DNA from: Methylobacter sp. KS41
GTDB lineage: Bacteria; Pseudomonadota; Gammaproteobacteria; Methylococcales; Methylomonadaceae
DNA length: 64,000 bases
Direction: 5' to 3'
NCBI GenBank assembly: GCA_002862125.1
Contig: PHSP01000001.1
Coordinates: 1,522,501-1,586,500, forward strand
Numbering within the stretch: the first letter of the stretch is position 1; every line of letters starts with the position of its first letter. The translations under genes and the position numbers were made by a program. The notes under the pieces were generated by a model. It saw only the letters and a list, made by a program, of their open reading frames with translations. It had not been told where the DNA came from and searched no databases. This document shows, one piece after another, positions 55,745 to 64,000 of the stretch.

Positions 55745-56215
55745 TCACTTATTAAAGTCACTGTTTAAGAGGGGTTTACTACTCTCGTATATGTGTTTCA
55801 GTGCTTTCGGAAATGTGATGTCCAATTTGCCTTTAATTTGCTCCAATGTGACAAAGTTAAAGTATTTATTGATGATCCCGTTGCAAGTAGGGCAGAGACC
55901 AATCAAGCAGCCCATACGGCTATTAGTCGGCTCATAATCAACCATATTCCCAGCGGGTAATTGCGGTAATCGGCAACGAACGCAATAAATCTCAAACGGA
56001 AGGCATTTCCTTTTATTGCTCTTTCTTTTCGTTTGCAAATACTGCTTTAGCTCGGAACCCAGAATAAGCATAGGTCTTTTATCATCATTAGTTGCCAAGC
56101 CATCTTTGACCCATGAACGCACTGTGTTCTTATGGACAGAAAACAAATTAGCCACATCCTCCACCGAATAAGTACGATGGATTTTTGCTAGATTAGGATT
56201 AGGACGCTTAGCCAT
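55745..56215 (-). CDS. HTH/zinc-ribbon partner of the recombinase
   Basis: 156 residues. An N-terminal helix-turn-helix (about 15-40, TYSVEDVANLFSVHKNTVRS) resembles excisionase/MerR-type domains. The middle contains two CxxC pairs, Cys78/Cys81 (YCVRC) and Cys108/Cys111 (LCPTC), likely binding one zinc. The gene lies directly upstream of the tyrosine recombinase on the same strand. It probably directs the recombinase or regulates the element. No characterised homologue is known to me; the pairing itself is the best clue. Confidence 0.8.
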   Translation of the reverse strand: MAKRPNPNLAKIHRTYSVEDVANLFSVHKNTVRSWVKDGLATNDDKRPMLILGSELKQYLQTKRKSNKRKCLPFEIYCVRCRLPQLPAGNMVDYEPTNSRMGCLIGLCPTCNGIINKYFNFVTLEQIKGKLDITFPKALKHIYESSKPLLNSDFNK

Positions 56216-56412
56216 TACTTTGCACGACGGCGACCTTTGATAAAAGTTTGTTGCTCAGGTTTTGCCATAATGCGTCTCTTTGCTTTAATGGTTTGCAGTT
56301 AAACCAGTTATTACAGTTATTTCTAACCCTAATATTGGAAATGCCACTGACATATTCAGGATTTCGCGTATGAATAACTGTTGTAACTGCAAAAAAATAA
56401 GTATTTTTCATT

Positions 56413-59121
56413 TTATACGGCTCGTTTTTGTACAAACCAAGTCGCTCTAGTGCCATAGGCCCGCCCGCTATTCATCAAATAGCCGTTAACTATTCGGCCC
56501 TTGTTTCGCCGCATAAAAGCGGCAATGGCTCGGCTGTTGGGTTTATTGCCGCCGGAAATGTCACTGAGTAACTCGTTGTTAATGCCCTCATTGGCTTGAC
56601 CAGTGAAAGTGCGTTCAGCATCGCGTAATAATTCAGCTACGGTTTTTTCCCGGTCTTGATACGTTCGAAACCACCCGGAAAGAAACTGCTCTAGGCGTTC
56701 AAGTTCAGGGTCATTGACATAGGATTGTTCCAGTAATTTGATCGGGTCGCCCAGTTCAGGCATGGGACTATGAGTCATGGGAAATTCGAACCGACTCAAC
56801 CAAAGTACACATTGCCTAATGCTGCTGTCCCAATCTTCAAAGCTCCCTACTGAATCATTGTTAACGCGTGGACTGCCTGCGGCAATATAAGCGCTCAATA
56901 TCGTCAAACCGGCGGCGCGGTATTTCAGCCAATTTTCACGGACCCGCGCAACCGGATTAAAGGGAAAGGCAAGTTTCGACGGCTTTTCTGTGCCGTGGTC
57001 AATGGTTGAGACGATAACCCGCCGACACAAATCTTTTATGACCGTGAGATTATTTCCGGTTACTATAAATAAACTCCGTGTACTGAGGCTTAAGTTTTCA
57101 GAAACACCTAGTTTGCGATCTTCATAACGTTCACTGGTCAGAATCGAGCAAAGCGTGTCCGAATCGAGCATACCGTTCAGGTTATCGATCAGGACACTTG
57201 AGCGGCCAGCCAATAACGCTGAGGTCAATCGTTTGCGCTGCTCTTCAGGCTCGTTAGACCAAGGCATTTCCGACGGCTCATTGCCACTGAGCCAGCTAAT
57301 TGCTTTTGCAAGGTAGGTTTTACCCGATCCAGCAACATGCGCATTAAATCCAAACGCGGGGGCAGTCGGTAGAATTGGCCGCTGTATCGCTGTGAGCATG
57401 GCCGCTAACGTTCCGGCTGCATCATCAGGCCCTACAAAGGGAAACAGCGCAAACGGTTCCCAAAGAGTCTGAAATGCTTGGTGCAACTGCATTGCGGTAG
57501 GTTTGCACGGTATTTTGGGGAAACGTTCGGCGTTCCGACTTCTCAATAACAAGCCTGTCTTGGTATCGTAGCCTGGGGCATCCAGTAACGTTCCATCCAT
57601 TCGGAAGATGGGGCCGTTTATAAGCCCAACAAGCTCGGGCTCCAGCCAAGTGCCGCGATTATGAATGTAGCGTGTAGCTAGTTCTGAGGGTGAATCGCTG
57701 GGGCTCCAGACTTTTTTTCGACTGTCAAAGCGTAAGAAGCTGATGCTCTCCTCAATATGATTTTTCAACCAGGGCTGTGTTACCGTTAGGATTCCATCGA
57801 CAACTGTACGAACTAACAGCCCGCCGCGCTGGAAAGTTTCACCACTGACGGCAATGAGGTTTGAAGTTTCAGTCAGAATGCGCGGTAGTTCGCCGCCAGC
57901 AATTTTAAGTGTCGTTGTTTGCCGATAAAGCTCATAAGATGCACCGCCGTGAGCATGACTGTACAAATAAGGTTTTCCACCTGATTTCAGGTTTAACCAA
58001 CCTACGTTCGAACCGCCGTTGTAATCCGGTTCGAGCGGGTCTTTTACATATTGATTATGCCATTTGTCCGAATTGTCGAGGATGTCGCCAACGGTAACCG
58101 GCAAACCATTTTTGGCGGTCAGCACATAGTCAGCAAATAATTTCTTGTACAAGATAGCTTTTTCCAGGATTGAGCGCTTGTATTCCAGGTCGTTTTCGTC
58201 GGTAATACCTGCCAAGCGCTTCTTGATCCATTCTTCACGAACTGCGTGTTGCCTTGGCTTGACTGCCTCGCGTTCTGCGTTCAAAATACCAACAAGTTGA
58301 GCTTTTTCATCGTCGGTCAGGTCTGGAATGGCCGCTGTATTAAACGAATCGGCACCGGGATTAAATACTTGCGGTGCCGGTCGTCTCTGTTCAATCTGTT
58401 CACTTTCGGCAATGTACGCGCCAGCGGCAAAGTCGAAACGTTCCGGTTGCCAAACTGAGGCATCCAGTAAAGAGCGCAACAACAGTGACCCCGATTTTGA
58501 ACAGACGTAAAACCCGTGTCCATTCAGCACTAGCCGATCAAATAGAACCTGCCCAAATCTGGGAATATCCCGGCCATCGGCGACAATGATATAGATACGA
58601 ATACCACCAACCCCTTTCAATGTTTCGGCGGTTACTTTATGGTAAATATGTGAACTCGCGCTGTGCCATATCACCATTGGCGCATCAGTCAACTCCGGCA
58701 TAACTTCGCACAATACAGAGCGTACCTGTTCAGGCTTTAATGCATTGGCTCCCGGTGCAGGGTCATAGTCGCCAAAAAAAACAGCTTGGCCTTTCGGCCA
58801 ATCGAAGTAATCACGCGAACGTGTAATAGCAGTTAGGCTCTTGGTGTCAGCCTTAGTCTTTTTTGACAGTAATTGGCCCAAGTCGTTTGCTGGTCTACCA
58901 TAACAAAGAGCCTCATTATTTTGAAGCTTTGGCAAAAATTCAGCGAATGCAACGACGCTATTAATATGCAGGACTTCGAATTCCCCCTCGACTAATTGCC
59001 CAGCGCCGGTTTTTTGTAATGTGCCGTCGGTTAATAACGTATACGACTTGCTCAATCGCTTTGGTGTTAATGCTGAAATTTTTGTAACTAACATACCAAC
59101 CATCCGGTCAAGGAAACCCAA
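56413..59121 (-). CDS. Primase/helicase-like replication protein
   Basis: 902 residues. The N-terminal region has VFFGDYDPAPG (Asp-x-Asp at 118-120), which resembles archaeo-eukaryotic primase-type domains of mobile elements, followed by VIWHSASSHIY. The C-terminal part is an ATPase with Walker A HVAGSGKTYLAKAI near residue 597 and a following SSVLIDNLNG Walker B-like strand. This architecture is that of P4-like satellite or integrative-element replication proteins. Internal Met residues at 7 and 10 are alternative starts. It lies next to an AlpA-type regulator, as in such elements. Confidence 0.8.
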   Translation of the reverse strand: MGFLDRMVGMLVTKISALTPKRLSKSYTLLTDGTLQKTGAGQLVEGEFEVLHINSVVAFAEFLPKLQNNEALCYGRPANDLGQLLSKKTKADTKSLTAITRSRDYFDWPKGQAVFFGDYDPAPGANALKPEQVRSVLCEVMPELTDAPMVIWHSASSHIYHKVTAETLKGVGGIRIYIIVADGRDIPRFGQVLFDRLVLNGHGFYVCSKSGSLLLRSLLDASVWQPERFDFAAGAYIAESEQIEQRRPAPQVFNPGADSFNTAAIPDLTDDEKAQLVGILNAEREAVKPRQHAVREEWIKKRLAGITDENDLEYKRSILEKAILYKKLFADYVLTAKNGLPVTVGDILDNSDKWHNQYVKDPLEPDYNGGSNVGWLNLKSGGKPYLYSHAHGGASYELYRQTTTLKIAGGELPRILTETSNLIAVSGETFQRGGLLVRTVVDGILTVTQPWLKNHIEESISFLRFDSRKKVWSPSDSPSELATRYIHNRGTWLEPELVGLINGPIFRMDGTLLDAPGYDTKTGLLLRSRNAERFPKIPCKPTAMQLHQAFQTLWEPFALFPFVGPDDAAGTLAAMLTAIQRPILPTAPAFGFNAHVAGSGKTYLAKAISWLSGNEPSEMPWSNEPEEQRKRLTSALLAGRSSVLIDNLNGMLDSDTLCSILTSERYEDRKLGVSENLSLSTRSLFIVTGNNLTVIKDLCRRVIVSTIDHGTEKPSKLAFPFNPVARVRENWLKYRAAGLTILSAYIAAGSPRVNNDSVGSFEDWDSSIRQCVLWLSRFEFPMTHSPMPELGDPIKLLEQSYVNDPELERLEQFLSGWFRTYQDREKTVAELLRDAERTFTGQANEGINNELLSDISGGNKPNSRAIAAFMRRNKGRIVNGYLMNSGRAYGTRATWFVQKRAV

Positions 59122-59238
59122 ACCGCCAGCCGGATTAATTCGGCTTTGAGGGCGGTAATAACTGATATAAAATAACTTAGTTGTTTATCGTTATTGCTGC
59201 CCGGACTCGTCGTCCGGGTGGTACCTAAACAGGCCATA

Positions 59239-59502
59239 TCATGCCGCCCGCGCCGCTTCCAGCTCAATAACAAGCGCCTTTATTTCCTCGTCAGACTTTC
59301 CAGCAATACGCGCCTGATTAATTGCCATTACTTCATTAGCAGGCCACGCCACCCGCTCTCCGCCAATTTGAACGGGCTTGGTGAATAGTCCTTTTTTGAT
59401 TTTACGATAGATTGTTGATCTTGAGTCGCCGGTTGCCTGTTCGACAATAGATCGGCGATATAAGGGATTGATGGTGGGTAAGATGTTGGATGACATAGCC
59501 AT
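59239..59502 (-). CDS. AlpA-type DNA-binding regulator
   Basis: 87-residue winged-helix-like protein. The segment IVEQATGDSRSTIYRKIKKG followed by LFTKPVQIGGERVAWPANEV is the AlpA (phage P4 Alp-type) signature. In related elements AlpA activates integrase expression or serves as excisionase. It stands between the primase/helicase gene and the DUF6387-like gene. AGGAAA precedes the ATG. It ends with a charged helix rich in Glu and Ala. Confidence 0.9.
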   Translation of the reverse strand: MAMSSNILPTINPLYRRSIVEQATGDSRSTIYRKIKKGLFTKPVQIGGERVAWPANEVMAINQARIAGKSDEEIKALVIELEAARAA

Positions 59503-59650
59503 TTGCTTTCCTGTGAAGGTTCGCGCCCCTGTGGGATTACTGGGGTTTATGGATATGGCATTGTAAGCATATTTTTTACTGTTTCCAGAGATAGAATTTT
59601 AAGCAATTCACTACGGGATGGTTTAAGTGCTTTCATATACCGGGATGAAA

Positions 59651-60661
59651 TTAGCTGATTTTCATCCCACTTTTTTCAGCCACCAACTGAGTCGATAGCG
59701 TTCTATGTATCTCATTTTTGATTAATTGCTCTGCTTCTGGCTTAGTAACTTGGCGTAAACGACCAATAATATCGACATCATATTCATTGGGGAAAATTAA
59801 TCGCGCCAATTGGTTTTGGGTGATTTTTTTGCCTTCTATTCTAGCTATAAGAGTTAAATCAAGATATGGGATAACGCCATACTGTATCCAATAATCAAAA
59901 GCAGCTTGAGTATATAATTTTTTTTTATGCTGATAATTAATCGCTTTTCGGTAATGTGTCAGCCAATGGCTAAAGTCATTTTTAATCTGTTCATCGGTTG
60001 CAGATAAGTTAATCACCACATGTGCTTCCGGCTCAATATCAAAATTAGAATATTGCTTGATATGAAAATCATGTGGGGCAGTAATGATTTCTTCTAAATC
60101 ATTACTGAGATCTCCAGCAGAAATATAATCACCTTCATCATTGAAACCAGCTTCAGAAAATAAATTATCTGCATGTTGGCAAGCATCCCAGACATGTTTG
60201 AGTTTATTATTTTGTGTCATGCGCCATAACCTTGAAGAAGTAAGGCTTTCAACAGAAGCGGTATCAAATGAGCGGCCATCTACTATCCACTTAGCTCTAT
60301 TATCGTGGAAATCGTTAGGGTAATATTTGTGGTCTCGAATGATACCCGGCTTTAATTCGTCCAGTATGAACGCTAAGCTTTTATCTGCATCGTTGTGTTC
60401 AATAGGCAAAAGCGACGCATTCTCTTTGATTGTTAGGCAAAATAACGCTTCACGGTGATAATGATCTCGCGCCTGTAGTTGCCATATCCAACCCTCAGTT
60501 GACATTGTTTTAAACGCTTCATAATTCTTTAAATCAAACCAGCTTGTATCAAGTTTTTTTGCCACTAATAACACTCCGTCAAAGTGATAAGCCGCCCTGT
60601 AAGGAATGACCGGAAGAGCGGTGGGCGAATCCCGCTTGTTACTCCGTGTAGCTATCCCCAT
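59651..60661 (-). CDS. DUF6387-like protein of unknown function
   Basis: 336 residues, soluble. The segment SWFDLKNYEAFKTMSTEGWI followed by WQLQARDHYHREA resembles DUF6387 proteins, which occur next to integrases in islands; the assignment is by recollection of that motif. The C-terminal third has an Asp-rich, helical region with QAAFDYWIQYGVIPYLDLTL and AEQLIKNEIHRTL. No catalytic motif is recognisable. It lies 11 bases downstream of an integrase stop in the reverse sense (int is upstream in transcription), so the two are likely co-transcribed. Confidence 0.65.
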   Translation of the reverse strand: MGIATRSNKRDSPTALPVIPYRAAYHFDGVLLVAKKLDTSWFDLKNYEAFKTMSTEGWIWQLQARDHYHREALFCLTIKENASLLPIEHNDADKSLAFILDELKPGIIRDHKYYPNDFHDNRAKWIVDGRSFDTASVESLTSSRLWRMTQNNKLKHVWDACQHADNLFSEAGFNDEGDYISAGDLSNDLEEIITAPHDFHIKQYSNFDIEPEAHVVINLSATDEQIKNDFSHWLTHYRKAINYQHKKKLYTQAAFDYWIQYGVIPYLDLTLIARIEGKKITQNQLARLIFPNEYDVDIIGRLRQVTKPEAEQLIKNEIHRTLSTQLVAEKSGMKIS

Positions 60662-60672
60662 GTAATGTATTA

Positions 60673-61917
60673 TTATATTGCCTTTCTTATAGGCGTTACG
60701 TTCCAGTCTTTGCCTGCTTCGCAGGACTCAAGGTAATTAGCCCAAAGCTGCAAAGCCATTTTTCTCTCATCAAAAAAATCATGTCGACCATAAGTTCCCG
60801 CTACGCCGGATATGGAATGATTCAAGCATCGTTCACTGATAAATTCATCGACACCCATTTCCTGTAATTTGGTTTTGGCTGTTCGGCGTAAATCGTGGAC
60901 AGTAAAATGATTGATATTGGTTATTTTTTCCAGCGCCTTATTTAGAGTAGCTTCGCTGATATGAGGTAGTTTTTTATGTTGAGAACTACGCGCGGGCAGT
61001 AGGTTATCGCTGTCTGCTGATCTGATAAACAGCTCATTAAGTGCTTCAATTGCTTGTGCTGGTAATGGAATATCGATGGCCGTTTTGGTTTTTGTCCTGT
61101 GTTTTACTAGCGTCCAGATTGCCCCATCAAGATTAAATTCAGATTTTAATGCCTTGATAAGCTCCGATTTACGAACGCAAAGCATCAACAGCAATTTAAC
61201 GGTTAAATAGTTGTCACGACCAAAACCTTTTGCCTCTGCCATTTCAGTAAAAAGCACCGTTAATTCTTCTCTGCTTAAATTGCGTTCTCGTGAATCTTGC
61301 TTACCGCCAGCATAAGAAATGTCGAGCCACTGTGCAGGGTTATGAGGAATGATGCTTTGAGCTGTAGCATAACCAAAGGCTCTGCGCGTATATTCTCTTA
61401 ATTTATTGGTACTGGCAGGAAAGCCTCGCTCAAGGTCTTTTTGATACATGGCATTGATGTGTTTGCCGGTCACGTCTTCAACAAACATTTTACCCAAGGC
61501 TGCTCTTAATCGGTTGATGTGTCCAAGTGCCTGTTCAGGTTTTTCCAGTTTGGGATAAACGCGCTCTTGATAATAGCGATCGACCAAATCTGCTACAGTG
61601 AGGCGGTTCTTTTCTGCCTCAATCTGTGCAATGGCTTCGAATTTTCGACGCTGCTTTTCTCCAGCGGGGTCATGCCCCAAAGAAACGCGGGCATTGAGTT
61701 CTTTAATCTTCCTACGAGCATCGGCAAGAGATAATTGCTTATAGGAGCCGATAAACATTTGGCGGCGATTGCCTGCCAATCGGTAACGAAAACGCCACAT
61801 GGGTGTAGCCATTGTTGAGCGGTAACAAAGATAAAGACCGTTACCGTCAGCACGATCCTCAAAACGTTCGCCATTCTTAACCCAGGCTTTGATTTGTATA
61901 TCGGTTAAATTAGACAT
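60673..61917 (-). CDS. P4-type integrase at the island boundary
   Basis: Tyrosine recombinase of 414 residues from ATG 61917; an upstream ATG at 61932 would add five residues. The N-terminal DUF4102-type arm-binding domain starts NLTDIQIKAWVKNGERFEDR and contains LADARRKIKELNARVSLGHD. Catalytic residues: Arg in LMLCVRKSELIKA, HxxR in FTVHDLRRTAKTKL, His in CLNHSISG, and Tyr in VAGTYGRHDF. It catalyses integration and excision of the island. The doubled GTTCACC repeats directly upstream are likely its arm sites. A related but truncated gene lies after yicC. Confidence 0.95.
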   Translation of the reverse strand: MSNLTDIQIKAWVKNGERFEDRADGNGLYLCYRSTMATPMWRFRYRLAGNRRQMFIGSYKQLSLADARRKIKELNARVSLGHDPAGEKQRRKFEAIAQIEAEKNRLTVADLVDRYYQERVYPKLEKPEQALGHINRLRAALGKMFVEDVTGKHINAMYQKDLERGFPASTNKLREYTRRAFGYATAQSIIPHNPAQWLDISYAGGKQDSRERNLSREELTVLFTEMAEAKGFGRDNYLTVKLLLMLCVRKSELIKALKSEFNLDGAIWTLVKHRTKTKTAIDIPLPAQAIEALNELFIRSADSDNLLPARSSQHKKLPHISEATLNKALEKITNINHFTVHDLRRTAKTKLQEMGVDEFISERCLNHSISGVAGTYGRHDFFDERKMALQLWANYLESCEAGKDWNVTPIRKAI

Positions 61918-61967
61918 TGCCTTACCCCTCACTTAATGTTTGATTTTCCAAAATGATCACCAAGTTT

Positions 61968-62035
61968 TTTGGTGAACACTTTGGTGAACATTTATTGTGC
62001 GCTTGCATGGGACTACTTGCAACAGGTAGAAACAA
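61968..62035 (+). other. Right att-like repeat of the island
   Basis: TTTGGTGAAC at 61968-61977 and 61980-61989, TGCGCTT (61998-62004) and TGGGACTA (62008-62015) followed by CTTGC. It lies directly upstream of the integrase start. It matches the left repeat near sbcC and, on the complementary strand, the att-like site near 15.5 kb in element order. Confidence 0.7.
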
Positions 62036-62100
62036 TTAAGGTGCGAATTACAAGGGCTTAAACTACTTTATGGGTTAGAGTGGGAACGCCTGAAACAGCG

Positions 62101-62136
62101 GTTTATATTCTTGAAATGAATATTGAGTATCTTCAT
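62101..62136 (-). pseudogene. Duplicate of the sbcC start (12 codons)
   Basis: Reads [12 protein letters not shown], identical in amino acids to the first 12 residues of sbcC at 44066, but with four silent base differences. After Asn12 the frame diverges and stops 11 codons later ([10 protein letters not shown]). It therefore is not a fresh duplication; it looks like the remnant of a different sbcC allele. A group II intron joins it within two bases of the ATG. The matching sbcD would be expected beyond the intron, outside the window. Confidence 0.75.
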
Positions 62137-62249
62137 AATCGAGGTAGAACAGCCAGTTACCCGACTGCCCCCTCACAGATCCCTGCGTGCGGAATTACCG
62201 CACAAGGCTCTTCAAAACTGCTCACTTGCACACGGTACAGATTAAGCCC

Positions 62250-63536
62250 TCAGAAAGCATGACAGATTCGCGGTTTGACGATTCCAAAGTGTTTTACCAG
62301 TTCTTTAAACCCTTCCCAATTGTAGCTCTTGCGCTGTGAGCGCCGATTCAGCCATTTGAAAAGAGCTTGCGTAACACGATAAACAAAGCAGCCTAAACTC
62401 TTGTAGTTACCTATGATTCCGTAGTAATTATAATATCCACGTAATTTCCTGTTTAACATTGCAAACAGAATGTTCTTGGGTAACAGACTCGATTTCTTAA
62501 GCCACACTTTAAAATTTGCCAATGATGCGTACAATTTCTCTCGTGAAGTACGCCGCTTTATAATCGGAATACGTGACCGATTCTTAATATGACGATTTAC
62601 TCCCCAGCGAAACTCAAACCCTAGAAAATCAAAACTCGATCCATTTCTTATCTTGCAGCGACTGAAAACCAACAGATGGGTTTTATTTTCCGCTACTTCC
62701 AAGTTAAATTTATTGAGTCTTTTCTCTAAGGCTTCGTAGAAACGTTGCGCATCATTTTCATATTCAAAAGCACAAACAAAATCATCCGCATAACGACAGA
62801 GATAAACCTGTCCTCGGCAATGCGTTTGTACTGTTTCATAAAACCAAACATCCAGCACCGTGTGAAGATAAATATTAGCCAAAATTGGCGATACCACTCC
62901 ACCTTGCGGCGTACCCGTTAGCGGGCAAATGACCTGCCCTTTATCAAGTATGCCTGCCTTCAGCCATTTCCAAATCAGATTCAAGAAGGCTTTGTCATCT
63001 ATTCGCTTTCCCAACATTTCCATCAATAGATCATGGTCTATATTGTTGAAAAAGCCTTTAATATCAGCCTCAACAAGGTAGTGATACCGTCCAAACATGA
63101 GCGCCTGTGACAAATCCTTGACCGCTTTAAGCGCACCTGTATTGGGCCGATAACCATAACTACAGCCTAGAAAATCCTGCTCGTAGATTGCCTCTAAAAT
63201 CTTAGCTACTGCTAATTGCAACAGCTTATCTGCTAGTGCAGGTATTCCTAGAGGGCGTAACTTCCCGCCCAGCTTCGGAATATACTTTCTAAGCACCAAC
63301 TTAGTCCGATACGTCTTTCCTTTGATTTGCTCAACCAACTGTTCAATATTGCCGATGAGATGCTCTTCGTACATCCGAGCATCGATGCGATCTACACCCG
63401 CACTTGCTTTCTTGTTGACAAACCCCCAACACCAAAACAAGAATCCAACCGTTAGTAAGCCAAACAAATTCCGAAATCGGTAAGTCTTATCTTGTACCGC
63501 TTTATTGGCTATTCCCCGCAGTGAGGTTTGCTCCAT
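62250..63536 (-). CDS. ltrA: Group II intron reverse transcriptase/maturase
   Basis: 428-residue intron-encoded protein. RT motifs: [67 protein letters not shown], and the catalytic YADDFVCAF near residue 249. The C-terminal maturase (X) domain has RGYYNYYGI. No HNH/endonuclease domain follows, so mobility would use other priming, as in bacterial classes lacking the En domain. The reading frame is intact, so it is probably an active maturase. Confidence 0.95.
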   Translation of the reverse strand: MEQTSLRGIANKAVQDKTYRFRNLFGLLTVGFLFWCWGFVNKKASAGVDRIDARMYEEHLIGNIEQLVEQIKGKTYRTKLVLRKYIPKLGGKLRPLGIPALADKLLQLAVAKILEAIYEQDFLGCSYGYRPNTGALKAVKDLSQALMFGRYHYLVEADIKGFFNNIDHDLLMEMLGKRIDDKAFLNLIWKWLKAGILDKGQVICPLTGTPQGGVVSPILANIYLHTVLDVWFYETVQTHCRGQVYLCRYADDFVCAFEYENDAQRFYEALEKRLNKFNLEVAENKTHLLVFSRCKIRNGSSFDFLGFEFRWGVNRHIKNRSRIPIIKRRTSREKLYASLANFKVWLKKSSLLPKNILFAMLNRKLRGYYNYYGIIGNYKSLGCFVYRVTQALFKWLNRRSQRKSYNWEGFKELVKHFGIVKPRICHAF

Positions 63537-64000
63537 TTATCCAATCCGTCATGTTCGGTAAGAGTTGCCTTTGCGGGCTACACAGTTTTGTACATCCCTT
63601 CCCCAATGTACGCGGCTTTCCCGCGCTCAGAGTACTATGAATGTATCTGACTCCCTTCCAGTCTTCAGCCACCCTTCTTTTAGTTGGGTAGGCTTACCTG
63701 CATAAACAAGATTCAGGTTTAGTCAACTTATCTTGTTACCAGGAACCAAGAGGGTCTCACAAGTTCTCATCATTTCTCTCTATACATGTCACGCTCTCTG
63801 ACACCGACAAACCCTCCAGAATCTCACCAAAATGATTCCTTAGTATTGGCTTCCATCATAACTAAAATGTCGCCGTTTGTTTTATAAACTAACGATGCTG
63901 AAATAGCTTCAGGGACGTGCAAGCCCCCTGTGACCTATACGGTTCTCTGTGTACGCTTCACCTATTTTGTTCGCATTAGTGTAGCCATATAGCCACATCA
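63537..64000. other. Upstream part of the group II intron, no ORF
   Basis: 464 bp between the RT start and the window end on the intron 5' side. It has no coding frame; base-paired short segments, such as GTAAGCCTACC, fit intron domain I-IV structure. A GTGYG-type intron 5' end was searched for and not clearly found. Confidence 0.45.

Larger units (their letters stand above)
44109..62035. mobile_element. Genomic island with type I RM operon and P4-type integrase
   Basis: Bounded by imperfect direct repeats (44109-44180 and 61968-62035). Each contains two TTTGGTGAAC copies 12 bases apart, ATTATT, GC, GCTTRCATG-like sequence and TGGGACTRCTTG. A complete P4-type integrase lies just inside the right repeat with its start facing it. 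All genes in between run on the minus strand: a restriction-modification operon, a second recombinase module, a replication-like protein and regulators. Size about 17.9 kb. The element may be composite, because it holds two unrelated tyrosine recombinases. Confidence 0.75.
62138..64000 (-). mobile_element. Group II intron (5' end not resolved)
   Basis: Domain V is recognisable at about 62177-62211 on the minus strand: AGAGCCTT opening with the AGC triad, a GTGCGG/CCGCAC upper helix with a short TAAT-type loop, a GC bulge, and AGGGATCT closing. A short domain VI follows with a bulged A (62145) eight bases before a likely 3' end at 62138 (intron ending AT). Upstream is a complete RT/maturase ORF and about 460 bp of structured-looking sequence to the window end. 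The 5' boundary was not found, so the intron may continue beyond base 64000. Confidence 0.75.

Noticed and set aside
56208-56456. 82-codon minus-strand frame between the primase/helicase-like gene and the HTH/zinc-ribbon gene
   Set aside because: It overlaps both neighbours out of frame, has low-complexity composition and no ribosome binding site or similarity; could be a non-coding leader.

Overview
The window is chromosomal DNA of moderate GC content, probably from a gammaproteobacterium. The evidence is the gene set: SUF Fe-S assembly with a SufU scaffold, rsmJ, ihfB, rdgB, rph, yicC, motAB/flgMN, purEK and gpmI. A type I methanotroph or relative would fit, partly because of the copper-type peptide cluster, but no methane-oxidation gene is present, so the genus is open.

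1-7.4 kb holds a SUF Fe-S cluster assembly locus (sufB partial, sufC, sufD, sufS, sufU) followed by rsmJ. It is interrupted twice by accessory genes. A toxin-antitoxin patch lies between sufB and sufC (frameshifted AbiC-like membrane protein, HicB-like scrap, intact DUF2281/PIN pair). A twice-frameshifted Uma2 nuclease lies between sufD and sufS. 7.5-15.4 kb is core housekeeping (ihfB, DMT permease, APH-fold kinase, rdgB, rph, yicC) plus a P1B-type ATPase in which three signature motifs are altered.

15.4-16.0 kb, just after yicC, is a scar: an att-like site, the first 26 codons of a P4-type integrase, and the C-terminal tail of an HD-GYP-type protein. 16-24.3 kb carries a diguanylate cyclase, a bufferin/HvfA-type RiPP cluster (six-cysteine precursor, MNIO/DUF692 enzyme, DUF2063 partner), nth, motAB, and flgMN behind a consensus sigma-28 promoter. 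24.6-28.1 kb has purEK and gpmI.

28.2-30.5 kb holds an IS5-type transposase fragment and an intact IS1634-family transposase. They border a visibly GC-richer multidrug efflux block (30.6-40.3 kb). In it a TetR regulator sits between a TolC-type/HlyD/RbbA/YhhJ operon and a divergent EmrAB-like pair, with a palindromic operator in the shared intergenic region.

40.6-44.1 kb is sbcC. 44.1-62.0 kb is a genomic island bounded by imperfect direct repeats of about 70 bp. Its left part is a seven-gene type I restriction-modification operon, hsdM-(377 aa unknown)-(125 aa unknown)-rhuM-hsdS-FRG-hsdR, in which six genes run without a gap. Its right part has a tyrosine recombinase with an HTH/zinc-ribbon partner, a primase/helicase-like protein, an AlpA-type regulator, a DUF6387-like protein and a P4-type integrase at the boundary. 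Beyond it lies a diverged duplicate of the first 12 codons of sbcC, directly abutted by a group II intron (domain V visible, RT/maturase ORF complete) that runs towards the window end.

Most worth a second look: the two unknown genes inside the type I RM operon, the six-cysteine MNIO-modified peptide, the P1B-ATPase with CPS/TGS/HY motifs, and the layered sbcC/island/intron junction.
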